This document shows positions 7,647 through 16,106 of a DNA stretch of 64,000 nucleotides, in pieces; within the stretch, counting starts at the first letter, position 1; each line of letters begins with the position of its first letter. Under the pieces are notes generated by a model that saw only the letters and a list, made by a program, of their open reading frames with translations, was not told where the DNA came from and did not search any database. The translations under genes and the position numbers were made by a program. Source of the DNA: VAXT01 sp038040395 (lineage in GTDB: Bacteria > Actinomycetota > Thermoleophilia > Gaiellales > Gaiellaceae); contig JBBPIJ010000001.1 of assembly GCA_038040395.1 (NCBI GenBank), positions 1-64,000 of the forward strand. The letters run 5' to 3'.

Positions 7647-8108
7647 CTACGCGACGGCCGCGATCGCGTCCACGATGATTGGAACATTGAGCGGCGAGGG
7701 TCCCTGGCCCGGAGCCGATCGGGCGTGTCGTCCCGCTTCACCCCACAGTTCCACGATCAAATCGCTGAAGCCGTTGACGACGTTCGCGTTCTGACCGAAA
7801 TCCGGCGCGCAGTGGACGTATCCCACTGCGCGGATCCATTGCGTGACGCGATCGAGGTCCCCGAATTCGCGCTTGAGCGACGCGAGGATCGAGAGGCCCG
7901 TCAGACGTGCGGCTTGGTACCCCTCGTCGACAGTCAGGTCGCGGCCGACGAGGCCCTGGACAAGCGGCGTGGAGCCGTCGAACGGTCCGTGTCCAGCGAT
8001 GTAGGCCAGCCCGTTATGGACTTTGACGAGCTGGAAATTGCCCGGCGGGACAAGGGGGTCCGGGAGGGTCACACCGAGCTCTTCGAGGCGACTCTCGATC
8101 CGGCCCAT
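7647..8108 (-). CDS. RidA/YjgF-family protein
   Basis: This 153-residue protein matches the longer, chorismate-mutase-like RidA subgroup: LPDPLVPPGNFQLVKVHNGLAYIAG at the start and the central ARLTGLSILASLKREFGDLDRV helix. The classic Rid deaminases hydrolyse reactive 2-aminoacrylate, with an Arg near the C-terminus. Here the C-terminal segment is HARSAPGQGPSPLNVPIIVDA, with Arg and Ser at the usual ligand-binding place. Imine or enamine hydrolysis is plausible; other members are oxidative enzymes in catabolic clusters. It is transcribed with the cupin and O-methyltransferase genes. Confidence 0.88.
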   Translation of the reverse strand: MGRIESRLEELGVTLPDPLVPPGNFQLVKVHNGLAYIAGHGPFDGSTPLVQGLVGRDLTVDEGYQAARLTGLSILASLKREFGDLDRVTQWIRAVGYVHCAPDFGQNANVVNGFSDLIVELWGEAGRHARSAPGQGPSPLNVPIIVDAIAAVA

Positions 8109-8167
8109 CGTGCGCAGCCTAATTCACTCGAAGCGACAAAGCGGCGACCTGCGGTGGGCTTTCGCAG

Positions 8168-8740
8168 CTAGTCGACGTTGTCGAGGAAGCTGAGCACGCG
8201 TTGCTTGAGCAGCGTCGCGGCGCTTTCGTCGTAGTCGGGCAGGCTGCTGTCAGCGAACAGGTGTCGATCGCCGGGGTACAGGAACAACTCGGCGCCCTCG
8301 GTCGTCTCGACAAGCTCGCGCGCGGCCGGCAGGTCTTCCACGGCCCACTCGTCGTCCTCCATCATGTGGATCTGGAGGGGGACTCCCGGCGGCCAGGAGC
8401 CGCCGAACTCGGAGGCTGGGAAAGCAGCGCTGAATAGCAGCGCTCCGGTGGCACCCGGCCTAGTCTGGGCCAGCTCCTGCGCCGGCATCGCCCCGAGCGA
8501 GAACCCGCCATAGACGATCTCGTTCGGCAAGCCTTCAGCGGCGAGCCGACCGCGCTCCCCGATGGTGGCGAAGCCGACCTCCCGGGCGTAGCCGACACCG
8601 TCGTCGAGGTCGGCGAAGGTCTTTCCGTCGTAGAGATCCGGGGCGTGGACGACGTGTCCGGCAGCCCGGAGCTCATCGGCGAACAAGAGACACCCCGCCG
8701 TCAGTCCCTGTGCATGATGGAAAAGCAGTAGCTCAGCCAC
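8168..8740 (-). CDS. Dienelactone hydrolase-like alpha/beta hydrolase
   Basis: This 190-residue protein has the short dienelactone-hydrolase fold. The nucleophile elbow is GGFSLGAM, so the nucleophile would be Ser rather than the Cys of true dienelactone hydrolases. The acid is probably within MMEDDEWAV and the His is in YPGDRHLF. Such enzymes open lactones or cleave esters in the cytosol. It lies upstream of, and codirectional with, the RidA gene (60-base gap) and is likely cotranscribed. The divergent GTPase gene starts 137 bases away. Confidence 0.85.
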   Translation of the reverse strand: MAELLLFHHAQGLTAGCLLFADELRAAGHVVHAPDLYDGKTFADLDDGVGYAREVGFATIGERGRLAAEGLPNEIVYGGFSLGAMPAQELAQTRPGATGALLFSAAFPASEFGGSWPPGVPLQIHMMEDDEWAVEDLPAARELVETTEGAELFLYPGDRHLFADSSLPDYDESAATLLKQRVLSFLDNVD

Positions 8741-8876
8741 GTTGGTTGCAGCCTAACCGGGTCGCCTATGATTCACCCGATCAACACGTCGGCGCCGATC
8801 GACCAAGGAGCGGAGATGCGCCAAGCGTTCATGCAAATCGAAATGGGCTTTTCCACCTATTCGGAGGGTATGACGC

Positions 8877-10889
8877 TTGTCGCAGAAAACGTTGAACTTG
8901 GGGATCCTGGCGCATGTAGACGCCGGTAAGACAACTCTCACCGAGCGGCTGCTCTACGCAGCCGGTGTCATCGACGAGATCGGCAGCGTCGATGCCGGAA
9001 CGACCCAGACCGATTCCTTGGCGCTGGAACAGCAGCGCGGCATCACGATCCGGTCCGCAGTCGTGTCGTTCACGATCGACGACGTCACCGTCAACCTGAT
9101 CGACACGCCCGGCCATCCGGACTTCATCGCCGAGGTGGAACGGGTGTTGAGCGTGCTCGACGGCGCCGTGCTGGTGATCTCCGCCGTCGAAGGCGTGCAA
9201 CCGCAGACGCCCCTGTTGATGCGGGCGCTGCAACGGCTGCACGTTCCTACGCTGATCTTCGTGAACAAGATCGACCGTGCCGGAGCGAGTGACGAACGCG
9301 TCCTGCAGGCGATCTCGGAGCGATTGACACCCGCGATCATCCCGGTTGGGTCCGCGCATGGCCTTGGAACACGAGACGCCGACTTCACGCCGTGGGACGC
9401 AGACGCCGCCGTCCACGCTGGACTGGCCGAAGTGCTCGCCGAGCGGGACGAGGGGATTCTGGCCGCGTACGTCGACGATGACGAGGCGGGCGTTTCGTTC
9501 CTCCGACTCAACCAAGCGCTTGCCGCGCAGACGAAGCGTGCGCTCGTGCACCCCGTCTTCTTCGGGTCGGCGATCACGGGAGCAGGCGTCGAGCCGTTGA
9601 TGGCCGGCATCGCCGAGCTGCTGCCCGCCGCCGCAGGCGACGCCGACGGTCCCGTCTCGGGTGCCGTCTTCAAGGTGGAACGAGCCCCTGCCGGCGAGAA
9701 GATCGCGTACGTCCGGATGTTCTCGGGGACCGTGCGAACGCGGGACAAGCTTCTCTTCGGTCGAGCGGGCGAAGCCAAGGTGACTGCGATCCATGTCTTC
9801 GACCGCGGCTCGGCGCTGCAGCGCCCATCTGTCTCCGCTGGAGAGATCGGAAAGCTCTGGGGCCTAGGAGAGGTCCAGATCGGCGACCGCATCGGCGAGA
9901 CGGGAACCGGCGCTGCGGCGCATCATTTTGCCCCCCCGACGCTGGAATCGGTCGTCGTTCCTCGCAACCCGACGGAAAAGGAGGGGCTCCGCGTCGCTCT
10001 CGCGCAGCTTGCGGAGCAGGATCCACTGATCAACGTCCGACAGGACGACATCCGCCAGGAGATCTCCGTGTCGCTCTACGGGGAGGTCCAGAAGGAGGTC
10101 ATCCAGGCGACGCTGGCAAACGAGTTCGGCCTCGAAGTCACATTCCGCGAAACGACGCCGATCTACATCGAGCGGCCCATCGGCACCGGCGAGGCGATCG
10201 AGATCCTCCACGCGGAATCGAATCCGTTCCTCGCCACGATCGGCCTGCGTATCGAACCTGCGCCTGAGGGCTCTGGCGTCGACTTCCGACTGGAGGTGGA
10301 TACCCGCACGGTTCCGCTGTACCTCTACAAGACGCTCGAAGGCTTCTCGGAGCGCATGGATCAGTACGTCCGCCGGACGCTGCGCGAGGGACTCTTCGGC
10401 TGGCAAGTCATTGACTGCATCGTGACGATGACCAAGTGCACCTACAGCGTCCCTGACGGTCCCCCATCAAGGAGGGGACCGCTCAGCACCGCTGCAGATT
10501 TCCGCAAGCTCACGCCTCTTGTCCTCATGCAGGCGCTCGAGCTGGCCGGGGCGGCGGTCTGCGAGCCGGTTGTCCGAGTCAGCGTTGAGATCCCGACCGG
10601 CGTGATCGGGGCAGTCATGGCGGCATTGGCTCGGCTCGGCGCTGCCGTCGAGACGCCTTCGGTGCGGGGGAGGCTCGCGCTGATCGAGACGGTCATGCCG
10701 GTGACCGGGGCAGATGACCTCCAGCGGCAGTTGCCGGGCCTGACGGGCGGCGAGGGGGTGCTTGACTCCAGCTTCGCCGGTTACCAGCCGGTCAGCGGCC
10801 CAGCACCGACCCGGCGGCGGACGACCGCCAACCCGCTCAACCGCGAGGAGTACATGTTCCGCCTCGCGCGCGGCTCCGCAGGTCGCTGA
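8877..10889 (+). CDS. Ribosomal protection GTPase (TetM/Otr(A)-like, EF-G family)
   Basis: This 670-residue protein is an EF-G paralogue of the tetracycline ribosomal-protection group. The G domain has HVDAGKTT (about 13-20), the switch region with RGITI, DTPGH, and NKIDRAG. Then come the beta-barrel domain, EF-G III-like domain, and a domain IV in which the EF-G tip is replaced by TKCTYSVPDGPPSRRG-type sequence, followed by the C-terminal ferredoxin-like domain. Known members release tetracycline from the 30S A site. TTG 8877 is chosen because GGAGGG precedes it and TGA lies just upstream in frame. No mobile genes adjoin it, so it looks intrinsic. A role other than tetracycline protection is possible. 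Confidence 0.88.
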   Translation: MSQKTLNLGILAHVDAGKTTLTERLLYAAGVIDEIGSVDAGTTQTDSLALEQQRGITIRSAVVSFTIDDVTVNLIDTPGHPDFIAEVERVLSVLDGAVLVISAVEGVQPQTPLLMRALQRLHVPTLIFVNKIDRAGASDERVLQAISERLTPAIIPVGSAHGLGTRDADFTPWDADAAVHAGLAEVLAERDEGILAAYVDDDEAGVSFLRLNQALAAQTKRALVHPVFFGSAITGAGVEPLMAGIAELLPAAAGDADGPVSGAVFKVERAPAGEKIAYVRMFSGTVRTRDKLLFGRAGEAKVTAIHVFDRGSALQRPSVSAGEIGKLWGLGEVQIGDRIGETGTGAAAHHFAPPTLESVVVPRNPTEKEGLRVALAQLAEQDPLINVRQDDIRQEISVSLYGEVQKEVIQATLANEFGLEVTFRETTPIYIERPIGTGEAIEILHAESNPFLATIGLRIEPAPEGSGVDFRLEVDTRTVPLYLYKTLEGFSERMDQYVRRTLREGLFGWQVIDCIVTMTKCTYSVPDGPPSRRGPLSTAADFRKLTPLVLMQALELAGAAVCEPVVRVSVEIPTGVIGAVMAALARLGAAVETPSVRGRLALIETVMPVTGADDLQRQLPGLTGGEGVLDSSFAGYQPVSGPAPTRRRTTANPLNREEYMFRLARGSAGR

Positions 10890-11094
10890 CTTCCTGAGAG
10901 GACGCTGGGCGTTCCCCTGTCCGGGCGGTAGATTTCGCGTAGGCCGAGTTCCACCAAGGGAGAACCGCATGCTCCGGAGCGCCGCGGATCATGGTCAGAC
11001 TTTACTCGGTGGCCGCTCTTGGCTCGAGGACCCTGGGAGGCACGATCGGACCGCGAGGGAAACGCTTGCGAGGCGATTGCTTCAATGCAACGCG

Positions 11095-11664
11095 GTGACC
11101 TCCAATCCTGACGTTCTGTCCGAGATCGCTCGACGCGTCCGGGCGAAGCCGTCCCCGGCCGGGATGTTCACCAGGATCGTCGCCGTCGACGGCTCCGGTG
11201 GAGCTGGAAAGACGACCTTCGCCGCTCGCCTGGCTGAAACGCTCGGCGGGGCGCAGGTCGTTCACACCGACGACTTCGCGAGCTGGGAAAACCCGATCAA
11301 CTGGTGGCCACGTCTACTGAAGGAGGTTCTAGAGCCGCTGTCACGGAACCAACCGGGTCGCTACCACCGCACTAACTGGGGCGAGCCAGACCATCAAGAG
11401 CCGGGCGAGGTCACTCCCGCCGAGTTCGTGATCCTCGAAGGCGTGACCGCTTCCCGTGAAGCCTTCCGTCCTTTCCTGACGTACTCCGTTTGGATCGAAA
11501 CACCGCGTGAGCTGCGCCTGAGCCGTGGGCTCGAGCGCGATGGGGAGGAAGCCCGCGCGCAGTGGGAAGAGTGGATCACCGAGGAGGAGGAGTACGTACA
11601 TCGGGAGAAGCCGCAGGAACGGGCCGACTTTGTGCTCCCGGGTGGCGAGAACCTCTGGAGCTAG
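11095..11664 (+). CDS. Uridine kinase-like P-loop kinase
   Basis: This 189-residue protein has a Walker A (AVDGSGGAGKTTFAARLA, about residues 28-45), a HTDDF segment where uridine kinase-like enzymes bind substrate, and a later lid-like Arg-rich region (ETPRELRLSRGLERD). Family members phosphorylate nucleosides or small metabolites; the substrate is unknown. The start at GTG 11095 gives the N-terminus usual for the family. ATG 10969, which has a good AGGGAGAA ribosome site and is in frame, would add 42 Arg-rich residues and is the alternative. Confidence 0.8.
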   Translation: MTSNPDVLSEIARRVRAKPSPAGMFTRIVAVDGSGGAGKTTFAARLAETLGGAQVVHTDDFASWENPINWWPRLLKEVLEPLSRNQPGRYHRTNWGEPDHQEPGEVTPAEFVILEGVTASREAFRPFLTYSVWIETPRELRLSRGLERDGEEARAQWEEWITEEEEYVHREKPQERADFVLPGGENLWS

Positions 11665-11786
11665 TCGTCCGGCTAGGAAACTCGGCGCACCGACGAAATG
11701 ACCAATGTCTCCGCAATCGGTCTCCAGCCAGGCCGACCATGGCAACATCCGCACGTCGTGCACGATCAGCCTCTCACAGTGGATAG

Positions 11787-12545
11787 ATGAGCTTCGCCGT
11801 CGCGGCTGAGTCGTACGACCGCTTCATGGGCAGGTACTCGGTGCCTCTCGCCCCGAAGCTCGCCGATTTCGCCGCCGTCACCTCCGGTCAGAGAGTGCTC
11901 GACGTCGGCTGCGGCCCAGGCGCTTTGACGACGGAGCTCGTCAGGCGGCTCGGCGCCGAGGCCGTGTCGGCGGTCGATCCTTCAGAGCCCTTCGTTGCGG
12001 CGGCTCGAGAGCGCCATCCCGGGGTGAGCGTCGAACAAGCTTCAGCCGAGGAGCTGCCGTTTGGAGACGAGGAGTTCGACGCTGCGCTGGCGGAGCTCGT
12101 GGTTCACTTCATGGCCGAACCGGTCGTCGGACTTCGCGAGATGGCACGCGTAACGCGCAAGGGCGGTGTCGTGGCGGCATGCGTCTGGGATCACGCCGGC
12201 GGTCAGGGCCCGCTCAGCACGTTCTGGGAGGCGGCGCGAGAGCTTGATCCCGAGGTTGAGGACGAATCGCAGCGCGCGGGCTCGCGCGAAGGAGACCTCG
12301 GGAGGCTCTTCCACGAAGCCGGCCTCGGGGAAATCGAGGAGACCGCGCTCTCGGTGAGCGTCGAGCACTCGAGCTTCGACGAGTGGTGGGAGCCGTTCAC
12401 GCTCGGCGTAGGCCCGGCCGGCGTCCATGCGAAGGGGCTCGACCCGACGCGTCAAGCTCAGCTGCGAGAGCTTTGCCGCGAGAGGCTGCCGCCAGCACCC
12501 TTCCTCCTGACGGTCCAGGCCTGGGCAGCTAGAGGCCGGGCGTGA
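11787..12545 (+). CDS. Class I SAM-dependent methyltransferase
   Basis: This 252-residue protein is a UbiE/Methyltransf_11-type enzyme. It shows an N-terminal substrate helix (AAESYDRFMGRYSVPLA), motif I VLDVGCGPGAL (about residues 36-46), the acidic residue after strand 2 in AVDPSEPF, and EELPFGDEEFDAALAEL as motif II. The substrate is not evident. It is convergent with the PEP-mutase-like gene, the two stops being adjacent with no terminator space between them. Confidence 0.88.
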   Translation: MSFAVAAESYDRFMGRYSVPLAPKLADFAAVTSGQRVLDVGCGPGALTTELVRRLGAEAVSAVDPSEPFVAAARERHPGVSVEQASAEELPFGDEEFDAALAELVVHFMAEPVVGLREMARVTRKGGVVAACVWDHAGGQGPLSTFWEAARELDPEVEDESQRAGSREGDLGRLFHEAGLGEIEETALSVSVEHSSFDEWWEPFTLGVGPAGVHAKGLDPTRQAQLRELCRERLPPAPFLLTVQAWAARGRA

Positions 12546-13337
12546 TCACGTAAGCCACTCGGGTAGTCGAGAGCTATCGCCGAGCGACGAGAAGTCGCCG
12601 GCATCGCGAATCTCGGTTGCCGCGGCTGCGAGCGCGTTTACCGCTGTCCACGTCAAGCTGCCCCCGACGCTGACTCGTTGCCCTCCGGCTTCGGTGATCT
12701 CCGCGAACGACAGCCCCCGCCTCGCGAGCACGTTCACCGGTTTCGAGACGGCGTCGCACACGGCGCGGATCTCCGCTGTCGTCTCCAGGCCTGGCGCATA
12801 GAGAACATCCGCGCCCGCCTCTTCGAACGCTTGCAGCCGTGAGATCGTGTCCCCGAGGTCGGGATTGCCGCGGATGTGATTCTCCGCACGCGCCGTGAGA
12901 GTGAAGGGCCAGCCGAGCGACCGCGCAGCCCCGACCGCGGCGGCGACTCGCTCGACGGCATGGGGAAGCTCGTAGAGGTGGCCGGAAGGGTCGTAGTCCT
13001 CGATCGAGCCGCCGACCGCGCCCACCTCGGCCACGCGGGCGACCGCGAGCGCAGCACTCTCGGGCTCGGCGCCGAAGCCGTTCTCGAGGTCGACGGAGAG
13101 CGGAAGATCGGTTGCGTCGACGAGCGCCGCAACATGCTGGACGACCTCGTCGAGGGTGACGCTCCCGTCGAGGCGGCCGAGCGTGAACGCGAAGCCCGAG
13201 CTCGTCGTAGCGAGCGCCTCGAAGCCGAGGGCGGTGAGCACGCGTGCAGACCCGGCGTCCCAGGGATTCGGGATCACGAACGGCTCGCCGGCGTGCAGCG
13301 CCTGGAAGGCTGCCGCCCGTTCCTCCTGGCTTCTCAC
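12546..13337 (-). CDS. Isocitrate lyase / PEP mutase-family enzyme
   Basis: This 263-residue TIM barrel matches the ICL/PEPM superfamily: IPNPWDAGSARVL, SVDLENGFG (metal-binding acidic patch), GGSIEDYD, and TARAENHI. The KKCGH or KRCGH catalytic loop of isocitrate and methylisocitrate lyases is missing, so it is more likely one of the short members (oxaloacetate decarboxylase, phosphonopyruvate hydrolase-like or uncharacterised C-C lyases). It is cytosolic and uses a divalent metal. Confidence 0.88.
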   Translation of the reverse strand: MRSQEERAAAFQALHAGEPFVIPNPWDAGSARVLTALGFEALATTSSGFAFTLGRLDGSVTLDEVVQHVAALVDATDLPLSVDLENGFGAEPESAALAVARVAEVGAVGGSIEDYDPSGHLYELPHAVERVAAAVGAARSLGWPFTLTARAENHIRGNPDLGDTISRLQAFEEAGADVLYAPGLETTAEIRAVCDAVSKPVNVLARRGLSFAEITEAGGQRVSVGGSLTWTAVNALAAAATEIRDAGDFSSLGDSSRLPEWLT

Positions 13338-13378
13338 GTCAGACCGACACTAACTACGTGTCGAGAAACGGGCTCGGC

Positions 13379-14335
13379 TCAGACTGCTGTGGTGATGATG
13401 CAGGCGTCGTGCGAGGAGCGGGCGACCTGCTTGCGCCGGACGAGTCTTCCGCGCTCATCCAGGATGCAGAGACTGCCGTTGCCGAGGCCCGGCGTCACGA
13501 CCCAGCCGTGGGCCTGCGTGACGTTGTAGGAGCCCTCCGGAACGGCTGTCGTCTTCAGCGCGTGGCCGTTCGTGCGGTGGACGCGCAGAGTTCCGCTGTC
13601 TCCGCTGGTCACATAGGCGCGGCCGCCGCGAAAGCTGACGTGCTGCGGCGGCGCATCGCCCGCGAGCCTGCGGACAGGCTTGCCGGTGCGCGGGTTGTAG
13701 ACCGCGAGCTCATTCCGGTCGCCTGAGCTCACCCACACGGCGCCACCGTCGGGCGTCCAGCCGACATCGTGCGCGAGGAAAGGCGGCCGGAGCACGCCGA
13801 TCAGCCGAGGCTGGGCCGGGCGCGCGATGTCGACGATCGCGATCTCCCTCGCCTGCTTCCCGAGTGCGACCCAGAGCCTGCGGCCACTCGGGTCGATCGT
13901 GAGGTGGCGCGCAAGGCGACCGACCACTACTCGTCCGACCACGCGTCCCCGGAGCACGTCGAGAACGACGACCTCGCCGCGCTCGGCGTCGGTCACGTAG
14001 GCATGGCGCCCGTCGGGATGGGCGGCCGTGTACCGCGGCTCGCCGAAGCCGCGCAGGACGCGAAAGACCTCGAGTGTCTCGCCGCGGACGAGCGTGATCA
14101 CACCGAGCTCGGAATGGGCGACGACGGCCATGCCGCCGACGGTCTCGATGCTCCGCGGCTTCGGCAGTGTCTTTACGTGACGCCGGATCCGGCCGGTGAC
14201 CAGATCGACGACGACCAGCCGCGCCTCCAGATCCGCGGTCACGAGCGCGACCTCGGAGCTGAGGCTCAGCTGAGCGAGCGCTCGAGGCGCAAGTGCGAGC
14301 GCGGCGGCTCCGGCGAGGAACGCACGTCGATCCAC
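13379..14335 (-). CDS. Exported YncE-like beta-propeller protein
   Basis: With GTG 14335 as start the protein has 318 residues and opens with an export signal, DRRAFLAGAAALALAPRALA, with a twin-arginine suited to the Tat route. The rest is a series of about 40-residue strands-rich repeats (HPDGRHAYVTDAERGEVVVL, WTPDGGAVWVSSGDRNEL) typical of seven-bladed YncE/SMP-30-like propellers. The function is unknown; such proteins are binding scaffolds or lactonases. A longer frame reaches 14563, but that part is Arg-rich and would overlap the divergent gene, so it is rejected. Confidence 0.78.
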   Translation of the reverse strand: MDRRAFLAGAAALALAPRALAQLSLSSEVALVTADLEARLVVVDLVTGRIRRHVKTLPKPRSIETVGGMAVVAHSELGVITLVRGETLEVFRVLRGFGEPRYTAAHPDGRHAYVTDAERGEVVVLDVLRGRVVGRVVVGRLARHLTIDPSGRRLWVALGKQAREIAIVDIARPAQPRLIGVLRPPFLAHDVGWTPDGGAVWVSSGDRNELAVYNPRTGKPVRRLAGDAPPQHVSFRGGRAYVTSGDSGTLRVHRTNGHALKTTAVPEGSYNVTQAHGWVVTPGLGNGSLCILDERGRLVRRKQVARSSHDACIITTAV

Positions 14336-14374
14336 ATCTACGAGTACGGATGCTGTCGGCTGAGAGGTCCCGGA

Positions 14375-14380
14375 TATGGT
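14375..14380 (+). promoter_or_regulatory. TANNNT -10 hexamer for the 14389 gene
   Basis: TATGGT ends eight bases before ATG 14389. This is near the spacing expected for a leaderless transcript and fits the pattern seen across the window. Confidence 0.4.
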
Positions 14381-14388
14381 GGGCGTCC

Positions 14389-15180
14389 ATGCACGAGCTG
14401 CGCGAATCGCAGTTCCAAGCACTCCTGGCAGACGCTCGAAACGATCCCGACGTAGTAGGGGTCTTCCTGTTCGGGTCTCGTAGCCGCGAAGGATTCGTCG
14501 ACGAGCGGTCGGATTACGACGTCGGCGTGGTGGTGGCCGACCGACAAGGCGCGCTCGCCGCATTCGACGAGCGGTGGCCCTACGCGCACGGTGCCGGGGT
14601 TGAGATCGCGAGCACGACGCTCTCCGGGCTCCGGGAACACGGTGAGTACGGCAGTCCGACGGAGTGGGCGCGGTACCAGTACACCCGCGTCGCGCTCCTC
14701 ATCGACAAGAGCGGCGAGGTCGAGACGATCCTTCGCGCGAAGGAGCGCGTCCCCGACGGCCTTCGCGCACGGGTCGTCGAAGACGCGCTCGGCGGTTACG
14801 TCAACTCGACGTATCGGTCGCTGCGCAACCGTATGGTCGGTGTCGAACAGGCCGCTCGTCTGGATGCTGCTGAGTCCTTGCCACACGCGCTAACGGCGAT
14901 CTTTGCGATGGAGGCGAGAGTCCGCCCGTTCAACAAATACCTGGAGTGGGAGCTTCGCTCGCACCCACTCGCCGATCATGCGTGGGGCGCGGACATCCTT
15001 CTGCCACGGCTTGACGCCGTACTCACGGGCGAAGCGGACGAGCAGCATGCGCTATTTCGTGACGTTGAACGGGTGGCACGCGAGAACGAGTTCGCTTCCG
15101 GCATCGATGAATGGGAGCCCGACGTTGCGTGGCTGCGCGGCATGTCTGAATACCGCGGCAACGCCGGATCCGCCCACTAG
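14389..15180 (+). CDS. Nucleotidyltransferase-domain protein (DUF4037-like)
   Basis: This 263-residue protein carries the polymerase-beta-type nucleotidyltransferase signature GVFLFGSRSREGFVDERSDYD (residues about 23-43): GS followed by the D-x-D pair. A helical C-terminal domain of about 150 residues follows. Relatives include aminoglycoside adenylyltransferase-like and DUF4037 proteins, which may nucleotidylate small molecules or RNA ends. The longer frame from 14293 overlaps the divergent beta-propeller start and is not used. The next gene, an APH-type kinase, is convergent. Confidence 0.8.
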   Translation: MHELRESQFQALLADARNDPDVVGVFLFGSRSREGFVDERSDYDVGVVVADRQGALAAFDERWPYAHGAGVEIASTTLSGLREHGEYGSPTEWARYQYTRVALLIDKSGEVETILRAKERVPDGLRARVVEDALGGYVNSTYRSLRNRMVGVEQAARLDAAESLPHALTAIFAMEARVRPFNKYLEWELRSHPLADHAWGADILLPRLDAVLTGEADEQHALFRDVERVARENEFASGIDEWEPDVAWLRGMSEYRGNAGSAH

Positions 15181-15187
15181 CGGCCGG

Positions 15188-16045
15188 CTACTCAGCTTCG
15201 TGGACATTTTTGAGCACATCGAGGTGATGGAGCGCGGCTTCGTCTACCTCCGGAGCTCTTCCCAGCTGTGCCCAGCACCACGCTGCGACACAGAAGCTGA
15301 TCGCCACCCCAAGCTGGCCGAGCATCCGCTGGTCACACTCCGGGAACACAGCGCGAGCTTCTTCCGGGAGATACGCGACATCCCACTCGATCGGCCCAAT
15401 GCATGCCGCTTCGAAGTCGATGAAGAGAGGACCTTCTCGCGTCCAAAGCACATTTCTGGCATGAGGCTCACCGTGAAGGAACGACTTCCCTTGAAGGTGG
15501 CTCTCATCGAGGTGGAGCTTCCCGTAAACGCTTGCAGCAAGTTGTCGATCGGTCGCCGTGAGCTTCGGCGTCTGTGCGGGATCAGCGAAGAGAGCAGCGG
15601 CTTGCGTCAGCTTCTCGCTCAATAGCGGGAGCGGGTCAGGGAAGTCGGCAAGAGCCTCATGGACGGCTCGCAGGGCTTGTCCGAGCTCGTCTCCCGGTAC
15701 TCGTGGAGCCGACTCCGGCACGCTGTAGTTCCAGAGCGTTAGGACAAGCCCGTTGACTTCGTGCGGTCCCGCTGCGCCGTTCGCGAGAGGTGAGACGATG
15801 GGAGCGTTCCGCGCACTCAAGTGGAGTCCGATCCGGAGCTCGCGCCTGAGGGCACTCTCCCCACGCCCATCGAGAGTGGAAGTCGACACCTTTGCCACAA
15901 CACCCGCCGCCGGGAGGAGCACGACCGTGTTGTGAGCGTCGCGTATGACTCGGGCGCCGGTTCCGTCCAAGCCGACATGCCGCGCTACATCGCCTGCGCT
16001 CGCAAGTGCCAATTTCCGCCTCGTCTGCTCCTCGGACACGATCAA
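15188..16045 (-). CDS. Aminoglycoside phosphotransferase-like kinase (APH family)
   Basis: This 285-residue protein has the eukaryotic-like small-molecule kinase fold. It shows a VVLLPAAGVVAKVS segment (ATP-binding Lys), then Brenner's motif FLHGEPHARNVLW with catalytic His-Gly-x-x-His-x-x-Asn (the usual Asp after HG is Glu), and LFIDFEAACIGPIEWDVAYL as the metal-binding DFE. The residue swap at the catalytic Asp is worth noting, since HGEPH rather than HGDxH is uncommon but found in some APH families. The substrate is unknown. It ends eight bases from the convergent nucleotidyltransferase. Confidence 0.85.
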   Translation of the reverse strand: MIVSEEQTRRKLALASAGDVARHVGLDGTGARVIRDAHNTVVLLPAAGVVAKVSTSTLDGRGESALRRELRIGLHLSARNAPIVSPLANGAAGPHEVNGLVLTLWNYSVPESAPRVPGDELGQALRAVHEALADFPDPLPLLSEKLTQAAALFADPAQTPKLTATDRQLAASVYGKLHLDESHLQGKSFLHGEPHARNVLWTREGPLFIDFEAACIGPIEWDVAYLPEEARAVFPECDQRMLGQLGVAISFCVAAWCWAQLGRAPEVDEAALHHLDVLKNVHEAE

Positions 16046-16106
16046 ATCGTAAGTGGGCAGCCCCGCGAGCTCGGCCTTCTTATCTGGGAAGGAAGGCCCG
16101 CAGCCG

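Noticed and set aside
10969..11094. Start of the uridine kinase-like gene at ATG 10969
   Set aside because: It has a good ribosome site, but the added 42 residues are Arg-rich and unlike the family; GTG 11095 gives the usual N-terminus. The alternative is noted in the entry.
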